The notes: a model not told the origin generated them from the letters alone. Shown: positions 1-9,480, numbered from the stretch's first letter. The stretch is 64,000 nt of DNA from Bog-473 sp963809715 (GCA_963809715.1 CAWEKO010000003.1:372001-436000), one strand, 5' to 3'. Numbers and translations are program-made.

Positions 1-342
1 GAGCGCCTCCGCACCGGCCTGAATCTGGGTCACCGCCTCCTCGGTGCTGAACGGGGTACAGGCGATGTCGCCGGCGTCGACCACCTGGGCCAGTGCGAAG
101 GGCAAGGTGTCGGTCGCCGGGTGGTACGGCCGGAGGAGCCGGGAGGCCTGGCGCACGGCGGCCGGGCCGAAGCGGGCCCCGGGCCGGTAGCTGGTCCCGC
201 CGTCGAAGGGGATGCCCACGATGCCGACGTCCCACTGCGCCACCTGACTCATCATGGGCAGCCGGGCGAAGGTGGCGAGACCGGCGAAGCGCGGCTCGAG
301 GCTGGCGTCGGTCGGTCCGATCGGGCCGTCCGGGTCGGCCAT
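1..342 (-). CDS. agmatinase/ureohydrolase family protein, N-terminal part (cut by window edge)
   Basis: Reading leftward from ATG at 342, the first 114 residues include VGIPFDGGTSYRPGARFGP followed by AAVRQASRLLRPY, the conserved N-terminal block of the arginase/agmatinase (ureohydrolase) superfamily. These enzymes hydrolyse guanidino compounds such as agmatine or guanidinobutyrate to urea plus an amine, using a two-manganese centre. The metal-binding His/Asp motifs lie further downstream and are outside the window, so the substrate cannot be chosen. The ATG overlaps the stop of the upstream serine-hydrolase gene (ATGA), so the two are probably translationally coupled in one leftward operon with the SDR at 1567-2377. 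Confidence 0.85.
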   Translation of the reverse strand, partial: MADPDGPIGPTDASLEPRFAGLATFARLPMMSQVAQWDVGIVGIPFDGGTSYRPGARFGPAAVRQASRLLRPYHPATDTLPFALAQVVDAGDIACTPFSTEEAVTQIQAGAEAL

Positions 343-1559
343 CAGCCGTCGAGGGCCTGGTAGACGAGCGACCGCAACTGGTTGCGGAAGGGGTAGGCCG
401 CCGAGGGGAAGAGCTGGGTCATGAAGACACAGAAGAGGTCCTCGACGGGGTCTATCCAGAAGGCGGTGCTCGCCGCGCCGCCCCAGTAGTACTCACCGGG
501 CGAGCTGGCCACGGCCGTGGCCACCGGACCCAGGCCGACGGCAAATCCGAGGCCGAAGCCGACGCCCTCGAAGTTGGCTTCGCCGAACCCGCCTACGGCG
601 AGGTCGGCCAGGGTTGCCCCACCGGGCAGGTGGTTCTGGCGCATCAGCTCGAGCGTCTTGCGGCCGAGAACGCGGCGCCCGTCGAGGTGGCCGCCGTTGG
701 CCAGCATCTGGCAGAAGGCCACGTAGTCCCGCGTCGTCGAGACGAGGCCGCCTGCTCCCGAGAGATAGGAGTGGGGCGCCGTAACCCTGGTGGCGAAGGG
801 GCCCTCGAGCAGCCGGGGTGTGTTGGCCGGCCGGTACTGGTAGAGCGCGGCGAGTCGGGACAGCTCGGACTCGGGCACCCAGAACCCGGTGTCGGCCATG
901 CCGAGTGGTTCGAAGAGCTCGCCTTGCAGGTACTGGTCGAAGGGTTGGCCCGAGAGGATCTCGACCAGGCGGCCCACGATGTCGGTGGAGAGCCCGTAGT
1001 TCCAGTGCGTGCCCGGGTGGAACTTCAACGGGTGCTGCCCCAGGAGGGCGGTCACGCTCTCGAGCGTCTGCCCCGGACCCAACGCGTCGCGGGCCTCGCC
1101 GAACGCGGCGTCGATGGGGTTGCCGGGGAACAGGGCGCCGGGCAGGCCGGTCATGTGCATCAGCACGTCGCGCATGTTCATCGGTCGCTCGGGCTTGACC
1201 AGCTCGATGCCGCCGTCCCCTTTGACCACGCCGACCTGCAGCGTGCGCCACTCGGGGATGTAACGGTGCACCGGGTCGAGCAACTGGAACAGGCCCCGCT
1301 CGTAGAGCTGCATCAGGGCGACCGATGCGATGGGCTTCGTCATGGAGAAGATGCGGAAGATGGCGTCGTCGGCCATCGGGATGCCCTGCTCACGGTCCAT
1401 GGATCCCAGCGTGCGGTAATAGGCGACGTGCCCACCCCGCACCACCGTGATCTGGCACCCGGCGATCTTGCCGGTGTCCACGTAGGTGGCGCTGAAGTGG
1501 TCGGTGATGCGCTCGAGCCGGCCACCGTCCATTCCCGCCGCGTCTGGTTCGACCTTCAT
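342..1559 (-). CDS. serine hydrolase, beta-lactamase/esterase (class C-like) family
   Basis: A 405-aa protein of the beta-lactamase-related serine hydrolase family (EstB/penicillin-binding-protein-like). The nucleophile motif SxxK is visible as FSMTKPIASVALMQL near residue 95. A YxN-like tyrosine motif follows (HWNYGLSTDIVGRLVE), and a C-terminal WGGAAST stretch sits where the family has its KTG/HxG triad. No signal peptide is evident, so it is probably a cytoplasmic esterase or amidase rather than a true beta-lactamase. It starts 7 bp after the SDR stop and its stop overlaps the agmatinase-like start, placing it mid-operon. The substrate is unknown. Confidence 0.85.
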   Translation of the reverse strand: MKVEPDAAGMDGGRLERITDHFSATYVDTGKIAGCQITVVRGGHVAYYRTLGSMDREQGIPMADDAIFRIFSMTKPIASVALMQLYERGLFQLLDPVHRYIPEWRTLQVGVVKGDGGIELVKPERPMNMRDVLMHMTGLPGALFPGNPIDAAFGEARDALGPGQTLESVTALLGQHPLKFHPGTHWNYGLSTDIVGRLVEILSGQPFDQYLQGELFEPLGMADTGFWVPESELSRLAALYQYRPANTPRLLEGPFATRVTAPHSYLSGAGGLVSTTRDYVAFCQMLANGGHLDGRRVLGRKTLELMRQNHLPGGATLADLAVGGFGEANFEGVGFGLGFAVGLGPVATAVASSPGEYYWGGAASTAFWIDPVEDLFCVFMTQLFPSAAYPFRNQLRSLVYQALDG

Positions 1560-1566
1560 GGCGCGC

Positions 1567-2377
1567 TCAGGCCTTCTGCTGCTTCTGCTCGCGCAGGTAG
1601 CTGGCCGTCCCCTCGATGAAGGCGCCCACGTCCTTCGCCTTGCCGGCCGCGATGCCCTGGAAGTACTCGGGCACGTAGACCTGGGCCGCGCCCGACTCGA
1701 GCCCGCCCAGAATCGCGTCGACGGCGACCGACACCGGCTCCGCTTGCACCGGGGATTCGAAGGCGTCGTTGTCGGGCAGGGTGAACAGCTCGGTGTCGAT
1801 CACCCCGGGGTAGACCACCATCACCTTCACTCCGGCGTCCCAGAGGTCGACCGCCATGGCCTCCGAGAAGGTGGTCAGTGCTCCCTTCGACGCGCTCGTA
1901 GGCCGCCTCCCCCGGGGCGCTCAGCGTGGCCGCGATGGACGAAACGTTGACGATGGTGCCTGAGCCCCGGGCGAGCATCTGGGGCAACAGGTCGAGGGTC
2001 AGTCGGATGGGCGAGAGGTAGTTGATGTGCATGACGGCGGTGACGGTGTCGATGTCGAGCGCGGTGACGTGCCGTCGCTTGGGGATGCCGGCATTGTTCA
2101 CCAGGAGGTCGACGCCACCGAAGGCGTCCATGACGTCGATCGCCAGCTGGTCGACCTCGTCGGGGTCGGCCAGGTTGACCGCCCACATCCGGCTGTCGGG
2201 CGAGTGCTCCATGCAGCGGGTGACCACCTCGGAGAGGCGGTCGGCCCGGCGGGCACAGATGCCGACGATTGCCCCCCGTTCGGCCAAGGCCTCGGCCAGC
2301 CCGGCCCCGATGCCCGAGGACGCCCCTGTGACCAGCGTGCGACAACCCTTCAGATCCAATGCCACCGTCCACCCCAC
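1567..2377 (-). CDS. short-chain dehydrogenase/reductase (frame-disrupted)
   Basis: Starts at GTG 2377. The first frame has the Rossmann glycine motif TGASSGIG, the NNAG motif (LLVNNAGIP) and the catalytic serine region (GTIVNVSSIAA), then reads off after AAYE. A second frame continues the family sequence (SKGALTTFSEAMAVDLW, then VYPGVIDTELF) to the stop at 1567. Joining the frames needs removal of one base at about 1891-1897, in a GAGCGCG context at exactly the catalytic YxxxK site. The joined protein would be about 270 aa, a normal classical SDR. I infer an NAD(P)-dependent oxidoreductase with unknown substrate. The break is either a sequence error or a recent inactivation; several similar +1 breaks elsewhere favour error. 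Confidence 0.75.
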
Positions 2378-2518
2378 TTTCAGATCACGACGTTGGTCAC
2401 CTTAGGCACACGGTTGCCGGTCGAGCCATCGACGCCGCTGCGCCCGTTCACGATTTGTTGACGCCCCGGCCGGCCGCGTTCACGTCGCATTGATGCCGGC
2501 ACCGCCAGAGTGGCGGAC

Positions 2519-2602
2519 ATGGCTGACTTCTTGGCAATCGTGAGCTTCGCCGCATTCCTTGTGGTGTTCTTGGGCCTGATCTGGTGCTTGGAGCGGGTAT
2601 GA
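2519..2602 (+). CDS. small single-pass membrane protein upstream of kdpF
   Basis: A 27-codon ORF from ATG 2519: a short start (MADFLAIV), a hydrophobic helix of about 18 residues, and a C-terminal WCLERV. Its TGA overlaps the ATG of kdpF by the ATGA arrangement, the kind of coupling seen between real operon genes. I recall comparable short hydrophobic ORFs immediately before kdpF in other actinobacteria, often left unannotated. The likely role is a small membrane subunit or stabiliser of the KdpFABC complex, which is inference. The ribosome-binding site is weak. The ORF could be a leader peptide instead. Confidence 0.55.
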   Translation: MADFLAIVSFAAFLVVFLGLIWCLERV

Positions 2603-2688
2603 CCGTCGTCCAAGGCATCTTGCTCGCTGTGGCGGTCGTGGTCTTCGTCTACCTGGGTGTCGCCATGTTCAAGCCCGAATGGTTCTGA
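2599..2688 (+). CDS. kdpF: potassium-transporting ATPase subunit KdpF
   Basis: A 29-aa single-helix peptide: MTVVQGILLAVAVVVFVYLG, ending in MFKPEWF. The closing PEWF signature and the length are typical of KdpF, the small lipid-like subunit that stabilises the KdpABC potassium pump in the inner membrane. It begins inside the stop of the 27-aa membrane ORF and ends 5 bp before kdpA, so it is the second cistron of the kdp operon. Confidence 0.9.
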   Translation: MTVVQGILLAVAVVVFVYLGVAMFKPEWF

Positions 2689-2693
2689 TCTGA

Positions 2694-4433
2694 ATGGGCT
2701 ACTTCTGGGTCATCGTCACGCTCGTCATCGCGCTCGGGCTGTCCTGGCGCTATCTGGGCAGTTACATGGTGGGCGTCTTCGACGGGCGCATCCACTTCCT
2801 CTCCTTCATCGAGCGGCCGATCTACAGGCTGCTCGGCACCAGCCCCGACAGTGAGCAGTCCTGGAAGCGCTATGCCGGCTCCCTGGTCGTCTTCTCCGCC
2901 CTTTCGTTCGCCATCACCTACGCCATCTTCCGCTTCCAGGGTTCGCTGCCCCTCAACCCCCAGCATTTCGGGGCGGTTCCGCCTGCACTGTCGTGGAACA
3001 CGGCGGCCTCGTTCGTGACCAACACGAACTGGCAGAACTACGGCGGCGAAGAGACGATGTCGTACCTCTCTCAGATGTGCGCGCTGACGGTGCAGCAGTT
3101 CGTCACGCCGGCGGTCGGCATCGGGGCGGCGCTGGTCATCGTGCGCGGGTTCTCCAAGAAGGAGTCGTCCACGGTCGGTAACTTCTGGGTCGACATCACC
3201 CGGGCCCTGCTCTACGTGCTCGTGCCGATCGCCTTCGTGGGCGGCCTCATCTTCGTGGGCCAGGGCGCGGTCGACACCCTGTCCGGCCCGGCCACCATCC
3301 ACAACGCACTCAACGGCGTCTCCCAGACCATCGCCCTGGGCCCGACCGGCTTCATGGAGGCGATCAAACAGCTCGGGACCAACGGTGGCGGGTTCTTCAA
3401 CAGCAACTCGGCCCACCCCTTCGAGAACCCCACCGCACTGACCAACTGGCTCTCCATCTACCTGCTGTTGGTCATCCCCGTCGCCCTGACCTACGTCTTC
3501 GGAAAAATGGTGGGGTCGGTCCGCCACGGCCTGGCCATCCTCGCCGCCATGGTGATTCTCTTCGGCGCCTGGACTGCCATCGCCTCGGTGTCCGAACACC
3601 AGGCGAACCCCGCCGTGCAGGCGGCCGGCCAGACCTACCAACCGAACGGGAACACCACGGGCAAGGAGGTGCGTTTCGGCGTGCCCGAATCCGCCCTCTT
3701 CGGGGTGGCCTCCACCCAGACCTCGACCGGGTCGGCCAACAGCGCCTACGACTCCTTCACCCCGATCGGGGGTGGCGCCCTCCTCACCGGCATGATGATC
3801 GGCGAGGTGACGCCCGGCGGCGTGGGCAGCGGGCTCTACACGGTCCTCATCTACGCCATCATCGCCGTCTTCATCGGCGGCCTCATGGTGGGCCGAACAC
3901 CTGAATATTTAGGGAAGAAGATCCAGGCCACGGAGGTCAAACTCGCCGGCCTGGGCACGCTGGTCATGCCCATGGCCGTGCTCATCTTCACCGGCATCGC
4001 CGTGTCCATCCATGCCGGGCGGGCCGGCCCGCTGAACGGAGGACCCCACGGCTTCACCGAGATCCTCTACGCCCTGACCTCGCAGGGGAACAACAACGGG
4101 TCCGCCTTCGGCGGCCTGACCGGCGATACCACCTTCTACAACGTCGTCGGAGGCGTGGACATGCTCATCGGGCGCTTCGGGATCATGATCCCGGCCATTG
4201 CCCTGGGCGGCGTGCTGGCGGCCAAGAAGGTCGTCCCGGCCGGTGCCGGCACCTTCCGCACCGACAACCCGATGTTCATCGGGCTGCTCGTCGGCGTGAT
4301 CGTCATCGTCGGCGGCCTCACGTTCTTCCCGGCCGTCTCGCTCGGTCCCATCGTCGAGCAGCTGAGCCACCACCAGTTCTGGTCGGTCGTCACCGGATCG
4401 ATCCGTCATCTGAGTCTCGGAGGGCTCCTGTGA
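2694..4433 (+). CDS. kdpA: potassium-transporting ATPase subunit KdpA
   Basis: A 579-aa polytopic membrane protein of the superfamily of K+ transporters. It forms the potassium-selective channel of the KdpFABC pump. The selectivity-filter neighbourhood GTNGGGFFNSNSAHPFENP is visible near residue 225, with further filter-like repeats such as LTSQGNNNGSAFGGL. Length matches the family (about 560-590 aa). ATG 2694 gives the expected N-terminus and lies 5 bp after kdpF. Its TGA overlaps the GTG of kdpB. High-affinity K+ uptake under potassium limitation is the established role of the complex. Confidence 0.97.
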   Translation: MGYFWVIVTLVIALGLSWRYLGSYMVGVFDGRIHFLSFIERPIYRLLGTSPDSEQSWKRYAGSLVVFSALSFAITYAIFRFQGSLPLNPQHFGAVPPALSWNTAASFVTNTNWQNYGGEETMSYLSQMCALTVQQFVTPAVGIGAALVIVRGFSKKESSTVGNFWVDITRALLYVLVPIAFVGGLIFVGQGAVDTLSGPATIHNALNGVSQTIALGPTGFMEAIKQLGTNGGGFFNSNSAHPFENPTALTNWLSIYLLLVIPVALTYVFGKMVGSVRHGLAILAAMVILFGAWTAIASVSEHQANPAVQAAGQTYQPNGNTTGKEVRFGVPESALFGVASTQTSTGSANSAYDSFTPIGGGALLTGMMIGEVTPGGVGSGLYTVLIYAIIAVFIGGLMVGRTPEYLGKKIQATEVKLAGLGTLVMPMAVLIFTGIAVSIHAGRAGPLNGGPHGFTEILYALTSQGNNNGSAFGGLTGDTTFYNVVGGVDMLIGRFGIMIPAIALGGVLAAKKVVPAGAGTFRTDNPMFIGLLVGVIVIVGGLTFFPAVSLGPIVEQLSHHQFWSVVTGSIRHLSLGGLL

Positions 4434-6496
4434 CCGTCACCGCCGATACTCCCGCCGCCCCGCACTCGCCGGCACCGCACGGGGTCGCAGAGTCCCGCAG
4501 CTTGTTCGACCGCGAGATCCTCAAGGAGTCCGTCGCCGGCGCCTTCACCAAGCTCGACCCGCGCGTGCAGGTGAAGAACCCGGTGATGTTCGTGGTCCTC
4601 ATCGGGACGGTCATCACGTTCATCGAGTCGGTGTCGCATTCCGACATCTTCAACTGGTCCATCACCGTCTGGCTGTTCCTGACCGTGCTCTTCGCCAACT
4701 TCGCCGAGGCGATGGCCGAGGGCCGGGGCAAGGCCCAGGCCTCGGCCTTGCGCAAGATGCGCTCCGAGGCCACGGCGCGGCGCCTGCGCCCCGACGGCTC
4801 CGAGGAGATCGTGCCGGCGTCCGCCCTGATGAAGGGCGACCGTGTGGTCGCCGAGGCGGGCGACCCCATCCCCTCCGACGGCGAGATCATCGAGGGCGTC
4901 GCCTCGGTCGACGAGTCGGCCATCACGGGCGAGTCCGCTCCGGTCATCCGGGAGTCGGGGGGCGATCGTTCCGCCGTGACCGGGGGCACCACGGTGCTGT
5001 CGGACCGCATCGTCGTCGAGATCACGGCCGAGCCCGGGCACACCTTCCTCGACCGCATGATCACGTTGGTGGAAGGGGCCAACCGCCAGAAGACGCCGAA
5101 CGAGATCGCCCTGACCATCTTGCTGGCCGTGCTCACCATCATCTTCCTGCCGGTCGTGGTGGTCCTCCAGCCCTTCGGTCTCTTCGCCGGGGCCAACGTC
5201 TCGGTGGTCATCCTGGTCTCGCTGCTGGTCTGCCTCATTCCTACGACCATCGGTGCGCTGCTCTCGGCCATCGGCATCGCCGGCATGGACCGGCTCGTGC
5301 AGCGCAACGTGTTGGCCCTGAGCGGGCGGGCGGTCGAGGCCGCGGGCGACGTGCAGACCTTGCTCCTGGACAAGACGGGCACCATCACCCTCGGCAACCG
5401 CATGGCATCGGACTTCTTCCCCGCCGGTGGCCACAGCGAACAGGAGGTGGCAGACGCCGCCCAGCTGGCGTCATTGGCCGACGAGACGCCCGAAGGCCGA
5501 TCCATCGTCGTGCTGGCCAAGGAGCGCTTCGACATCCGCCAGCGCGAGCTCTCGGGTCCTCACCTGTTCGTCCCCTTCTCGGCCACCACCCGCATGTCGG
5601 GTCTCGACGTGGACGGCCGCCAGATCCGCAAGGGTGCGGCCGAGGCGGTGCGCAACTGGGTGGTCGAGCAGGGCGGCACGGTGCCCGACGGCCTCAACGA
5701 ACTGGTCGACCGCATCGCCCGGGCCGGATCCACCCCGCTCGTGGTGGCGGAGGGGCCCGAGGTCCTCGGGGTCATCGAGCTGAAGGACGTCGTCAAGACC
5801 GGCATCAAGGAGCGGTTCGCCGAGCTGCGTGCCGCCGGGATCCGCACCGTGATGATCACCGGTGACAACCCGCTGACCGCGGCGGCGATCGCCCAGGAGG
5901 CGGGCGTCGACGACTTCCTGGCCGAGGCCACCCCCGAGAACAAGATGGAGCTGATCAAGGCCGAGCAGGAGGGCGGCAAGCTCGTCGCCATGACCGGGGA
6001 CGGGACGAACGACGCCCCGGCCCTGGCGCAGGCCGACGTCGGCGTGGCCATGAACACCGGGACGACCGCGGCGAAGGAGGCCGGCAACATGGTCGACCTC
6101 GACTCCAACCCGACCAAGCTGATCGACGTCGTCGAAATCGGGAAGCAACTGCTCATCACCCGGGGCTCTCTGACGACCTTCTCCATCGCCAACGACGTGG
6201 CCAAGTACTTCGCCATCATTCCCGCCCTGTTCGTCGTCGCCTACCCGCAGCTCAACGCGCTGAACGTCATGAAGCTGCACAACGCGCAGAGCGCCGTGCT
6301 CTCGGCGGTCATCTTCAACGCGCTGGTCATCGTGGCCCTGATCCCCTTGGCGCTGCGCGGGGTCAAGTGGCGGCCGTCCGGGGCGGCCGCCATCTTGCGC
6401 CGCAACGTCTTCATCTACGGCGTCGGCGGGATCATCGCCCCCTTCGTCTTCATCAAGTTGATCGACCTCGTCCTCACCGCGTTGCACTGGTACTAA
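4430..6496 (+). CDS. kdpB: potassium-transporting P-type ATPase subunit KdpB
   Basis: A 688-aa P-type ATPase, the energising subunit of KdpFABC. The phosphorylation loop DKTGT places the phosphorylated aspartate at residue 314. The actuator motif TGES is at 166-169, and the hinge motif GDGTNDAPALAQADVG lies in the C-terminal half. The membrane motif PTTIGALL just before the P-domain is characteristic of KdpB. It starts at GTG 4430, overlapping the kdpA stop (GTGA), and is followed by kdpC after 12 bp. No key residue is missing, so the pump should be functional. Confidence 0.97.
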   Translation: MTVTADTPAAPHSPAPHGVAESRSLFDREILKESVAGAFTKLDPRVQVKNPVMFVVLIGTVITFIESVSHSDIFNWSITVWLFLTVLFANFAEAMAEGRGKAQASALRKMRSEATARRLRPDGSEEIVPASALMKGDRVVAEAGDPIPSDGEIIEGVASVDESAITGESAPVIRESGGDRSAVTGGTTVLSDRIVVEITAEPGHTFLDRMITLVEGANRQKTPNEIALTILLAVLTIIFLPVVVVLQPFGLFAGANVSVVILVSLLVCLIPTTIGALLSAIGIAGMDRLVQRNVLALSGRAVEAAGDVQTLLLDKTGTITLGNRMASDFFPAGGHSEQEVADAAQLASLADETPEGRSIVVLAKERFDIRQRELSGPHLFVPFSATTRMSGLDVDGRQIRKGAAEAVRNWVVEQGGTVPDGLNELVDRIARAGSTPLVVAEGPEVLGVIELKDVVKTGIKERFAELRAAGIRTVMITGDNPLTAAAIAQEAGVDDFLAEATPENKMELIKAEQEGGKLVAMTGDGTNDAPALAQADVGVAMNTGTTAAKEAGNMVDLDSNPTKLIDVVEIGKQLLITRGSLTTFSIANDVAKYFAIIPALFVVAYPQLNALNVMKLHNAQSAVLSAVIFNALVIVALIPLALRGVKWRPSGAAAILRRNVFIYGVGGIIAPFVFIKLIDLVLTALHWY

Positions 6497-6508
6497 GGAA
6501 AATTTCGC

Positions 6509-7150
6509 ATGCTGACCCAACTCCGCCGCTCGGCCGTCATGGTGCTCATCTGCCTGGTGCTCTTCGGGCTGGTCTTCCCCCTGGTCGGTGTGGGCCTGTC
6601 CCAGCTGTTCTTCAAGCACCAGGCCGACGGTTCCATCACCGCCAACGGCTCCACCCTCATCGGGCAGAACTGGTCCGTGACCAAGTGCCCGGGCCACCTG
6701 GCAGGGACCTGCGTGTTCCAGGGCCGCCCCGACGCGGTCGGCCCCTACTCGGACACCGGGAAGTACAACGGCGACAACCCGGCCGGGCACCCCGGCGACG
6801 ACCCCCTGGTAGCCAATGGCGTCGCCGGCGAGTCCGGGGCGACCAACCTCGGCCCGCGCTCGTCGGTCCTGCTCGACGACACCAAGGTGCTCAGGGCGTA
6901 CTGGCACCTCCGTGGCGTGAACCCGACGTCGGACCTCGTGACCACGTCGGGCAGCGGGGTCGACCCCGACATCACGCCGGCCGACGCCCGGGCCGAGATC
7001 CCGATGGTGGCGCGGGCCACCGGTCTCTCACCGGCCACCCTCAACCGGCTCATCGATCAGCAGACGCAAGGCATGGAGCTGGGTTTCCTCGGCTCCCCCT
7101 CCGTGAACGTGCTCCAGCTGAACGAGGCGTTGGTCAAGCTGGAGGGGTGA
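6509..7150 (+). CDS. kdpC: potassium-transporting ATPase subunit KdpC
   Basis: A 213-aa protein with one N-terminal membrane helix (about residues 9-32) and an extracytoplasmic domain carrying the family motifs YLGQNW-like LIGQNWSVTK, ARA/TGLSPATLNRLI and a C-terminal VNVLQLNEALVKL. KdpC is an accessory subunit that raises ATP affinity of the pump. It is the last gene of the rightward kdp operon and ends 20 bp from the convergent kdpE, with an inverted repeat between them. A short AAGGAAAA sequence precedes the ATG. Confidence 0.95.
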   Translation: MLTQLRRSAVMVLICLVLFGLVFPLVGVGLSQLFFKHQADGSITANGSTLIGQNWSVTKCPGHLAGTCVFQGRPDAVGPYSDTGKYNGDNPAGHPGDDPLVANGVAGESGATNLGPRSSVLLDDTKVLRAYWHLRGVNPTSDLVTTSGSGVDPDITPADARAEIPMVARATGLSPATLNRLIDQQTQGMELGFLGSPSVNVLQLNEALVKLEG

Positions 7151-7167
7151 GCGCCCGGTCCGGGCGC
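7151..7167. terminator. possible bidirectional terminator between kdpC and kdpE
   Basis: The 20-bp gap between the convergent kdpC and kdpE genes contains GCGCCC-GGTCC-GGGCGC, a 6-bp GC stem with a 5-nt loop. The two genes point at each other, so one hairpin could serve both. No T-run follows on either side, so it may only pause transcription or be part of a factor-dependent terminator. Confidence 0.4.
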
Positions 7168-7170
7168 GCT

Positions 7171-7882
7171 TCAGCCCTCGTCGTGGCCCACGGGGGACGG
7201 CGCATCGGCCACCAGCTGGTACCCGATTCCCGGCACGGTGCGCAGCATGGTGCCGTCCTCGTCGCCCAGCTTCTTGCGCAGGCGATGGGTGTAGACGCGG
7301 CAGGTAGTTGGACTCCTCCCCGTAGCCCGGGCCCCACACGTCCTTGAGGATCATGTGATGGGTGCAGACCTTTCCGGCGTGACGAGCCAGGTAGGCCAGC
7401 AGTTCGAACTCCTTCGCGGTCAGGCTGACCGGTCGGCCCGCCTCGGTGACCATCCGGTGCACGAGGTCGATGTGCAGGTCTCCCACCGCCAGCTCGGTTC
7501 CCGTGGAGTCGTGGTTCCTCTCCGCGCCGTGGCGCAACGCCACCCGCAAGCGGGCCTCGAGCTCGGCCATGCCGAACGGCTTGGTCACGAAGTCGTCGGC
7601 ACCGCTGTCGAGCGCCTCGACCTTGCGCCGCTCGTCGCCATAGGCCGAGAGCACCACGATGGGAACCTGGGAGAACTCGCGGATCCTCCGGCAGACTTCG
7701 ATCCCGTCGAGGTCGGGCAGGCCGAGGTCGAGGATCACCAGGTCCGGGCCTTCGAGGGCGACCTGGGTGATCGCTTCGGCTCCGGTGTGGGCGGCCAGCA
7801 CCTCGTCACCTCGTGCCCGCAGGCCGATGCGCAAGGCCTTGAGGAGGGAGGGGTCATCGTCGACGACGAGCACCTTGGTCAT
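7171..7882 (-). CDS. kdpE: KdpE response regulator (frame-disrupted)
   Basis: An OmpR/PhoB-type response regulator. The receiver domain starts MTKVLVVDDDPSLLKAL with acidic pocket DDD at 8-10, phospho-acceptor Asp52 (VILDLGLPD) and lysine in VTKPFG. A winged-helix domain follows (AKEFELLAYLARHAGKV). The frame breaks at 7299-7301 after GEESNYL. Removing one C restores RVYTHRLRKKLGDEDG and TVPGIGYQLVADAP, ending at TGA 7171, about 237 aa in total. KdpE activates kdpFABC when K+ or turgor is low. It starts 2 bp after the kinase gene ends, so the two are co-transcribed. As written, the DNA-binding domain would be lost; a sequencing insertion is the simpler reading. Confidence 0.9.
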
Positions 7883-7884
7883 GG

Positions 7885-9406
7885 TCAGGCCGGCTCCCGA
7901 ACCAAGGCTTCGCCGGGGACGGTGAAGACCACCCTGGCTCCGCGGGTCACACCGGGATCGATCCAGATCCGTCCCCCGTGCGCCTCGACGAAAGCCTTGG
8001 CGATGGCCAGCCCGAGCCCGGCCCTGCCCCCTCCGCCGTTCTGGCTGAACATGTCGAACACGCGGTCACGGTCCTCCGGGGCGATGCCCGGTCCGTCGTC
8101 GCTCACCGAGATCTCGACCCGATCGCCTGCGCTGCCCGGCGCCACCCGGGCCGCCACCCGGATGGGACTCGGTCCCGTGGACAGCCGGTCGGCATTCTCG
8201 AGCACGTTGGCCAGGACCTGGCTGATGAGGACGTGGTCGATGCGAAGCAGCGGGAGGTCGGCGGGCACGTCGACCGTCACCCGGTCGGGAGCCACGATGC
8301 CGCCCAGGGAGGCCAGGGTCTCGTCGACCAATTCCTCGAGCCCGAGCGTCGTGGGGCGCAGTTCGAGGGCGCCCGATTCAATTCGGGTCATGTCAAGCAG
8401 GTTGGTGACGAGCCGGGCCAGGCGGTCGGTCTGCTGTTCCACGAGCTCGAGCAGTTCTGCCCGATCGGCCGGCCCGAGCTGGGCGCCCTCCTGGCGCATG
8501 TTCGAGACTGCCGTCTTGATCGAAGCCAACGGCGTGCGCAGATCGTGGGAGGCGGCGCCCATCAGCGCGCTGCGCCAGCGGTCGATCTCTTCGAGCAGCC
8601 GGGCTCGCAGGGCCTGCTCGCGCAGTTGGGCCCGGTCGACGGCCAGTGCGGCCTGGTTGGCGAACGTGCCCAGCAGGTTGCGGTCCTGCTCGCCGAGCTG
8701 CACCTCCTGGAGGACGAGCATGCCGACCGGCCGCTCGCTCACCACCAAGGCGACCGAGACCCGGCGCGGTCCGGGCGCGTCCTCGAAGCCGAGGGACCGG
8801 GCTTGACCCCCGCCCGATGTCAGCGACCTCACGTCGTCGCCGGCCAGGGGCCGACCGGCCGACGCGGCCACCTCGAGCTGACCCTCGGCCTGGGCCGGCA
8901 GCACCAGCGCTGTCCAGGTCGGCGCGAAAGCCCCCTGCACCGCGGCCACGATGTGCGACAGCAGCTGGGACAGGGTGAGATCGCCGATGAGGGTCTGCGA
9001 GAGCTCGAAGAGCCGCACCGAATCGTCGGAGCGCCGCAGGGCGGACTCGCGGGCCACTCTGAGCTGGGACACCACCTGGGCCAAGACGAGGACGACGACG
9101 ACGTAGACCACGAGCGCGATCCAGTTCTCCGGCGAGTGCACGGTGAGCGTGTCGTAGGGCGGGAGGAAGAAGACGTCGTAGAGGATGAACCCGGCCACTG
9201 CCCCGATGGCCCCGGCCACGAAGCCGCCGATCACGACTCCGATCAGGGCGGGCAGGACGAAGACGAGCGCTGGAGTGGCCGCGCTCGAGGTGCGAGCGGA
9301 AGGGCAGGAGCACGGCGAGCAGCACCAGCAGCCCGGCCAGTGTCGCCACGGTGCCCAGAATGATGCGATGGTACGTTCCGGTCGTCCCGAGCCTGCCTGG
9401 CGTCAC
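7885..9406 (-). CDS. KdpD-type sensor histidine kinase lacking the KdpD/Usp N-terminal half (frame-disrupted)
   Basis: Equivalent to the C-terminal half of KdpD. It has four hydrophobic segments of the DUF4118 membrane domain, a GAF-like region (about residues 130-280), the HisKA box SHDLRTPLASIK and an HATPase with DDGPGIAPEDRDRVF and GLGLAIAKAFVEAHGG. Translation starts at GTG 9406. After LLPFRSHLE the frame breaks at about 9281-9286, and one base removed gives AATPALVFVLPALIGVVIGG in continuity. The total is about 506 aa. It precedes kdpE by 2 bp. The missing ATP-binding/Usp half is encoded by the divergent gene at 9481, so K+ sensing presumably needs both proteins. Confidence 0.88.
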
Positions 9407-9480
9407 CTTTTCAGCTTCCCGTCATTCGGAGCTCCATTCGAGTGTACCGACCGTCCGACCGGGTCCAGTGAGGAGGGAAC

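Noticed and set aside
93..1619. 508-codon rightward open frame opposite the serine hydrolase gene
   Set aside because: It is Arg/Gly/Ala-rich, has no domain, and mirrors a gene with clear catalytic motifs. Such antisense frames are usual in high-GC DNA. The same applies to long antisense frames over kdpA-kdpB, the LivH-LivM fusion, the FGGY kinase and others.
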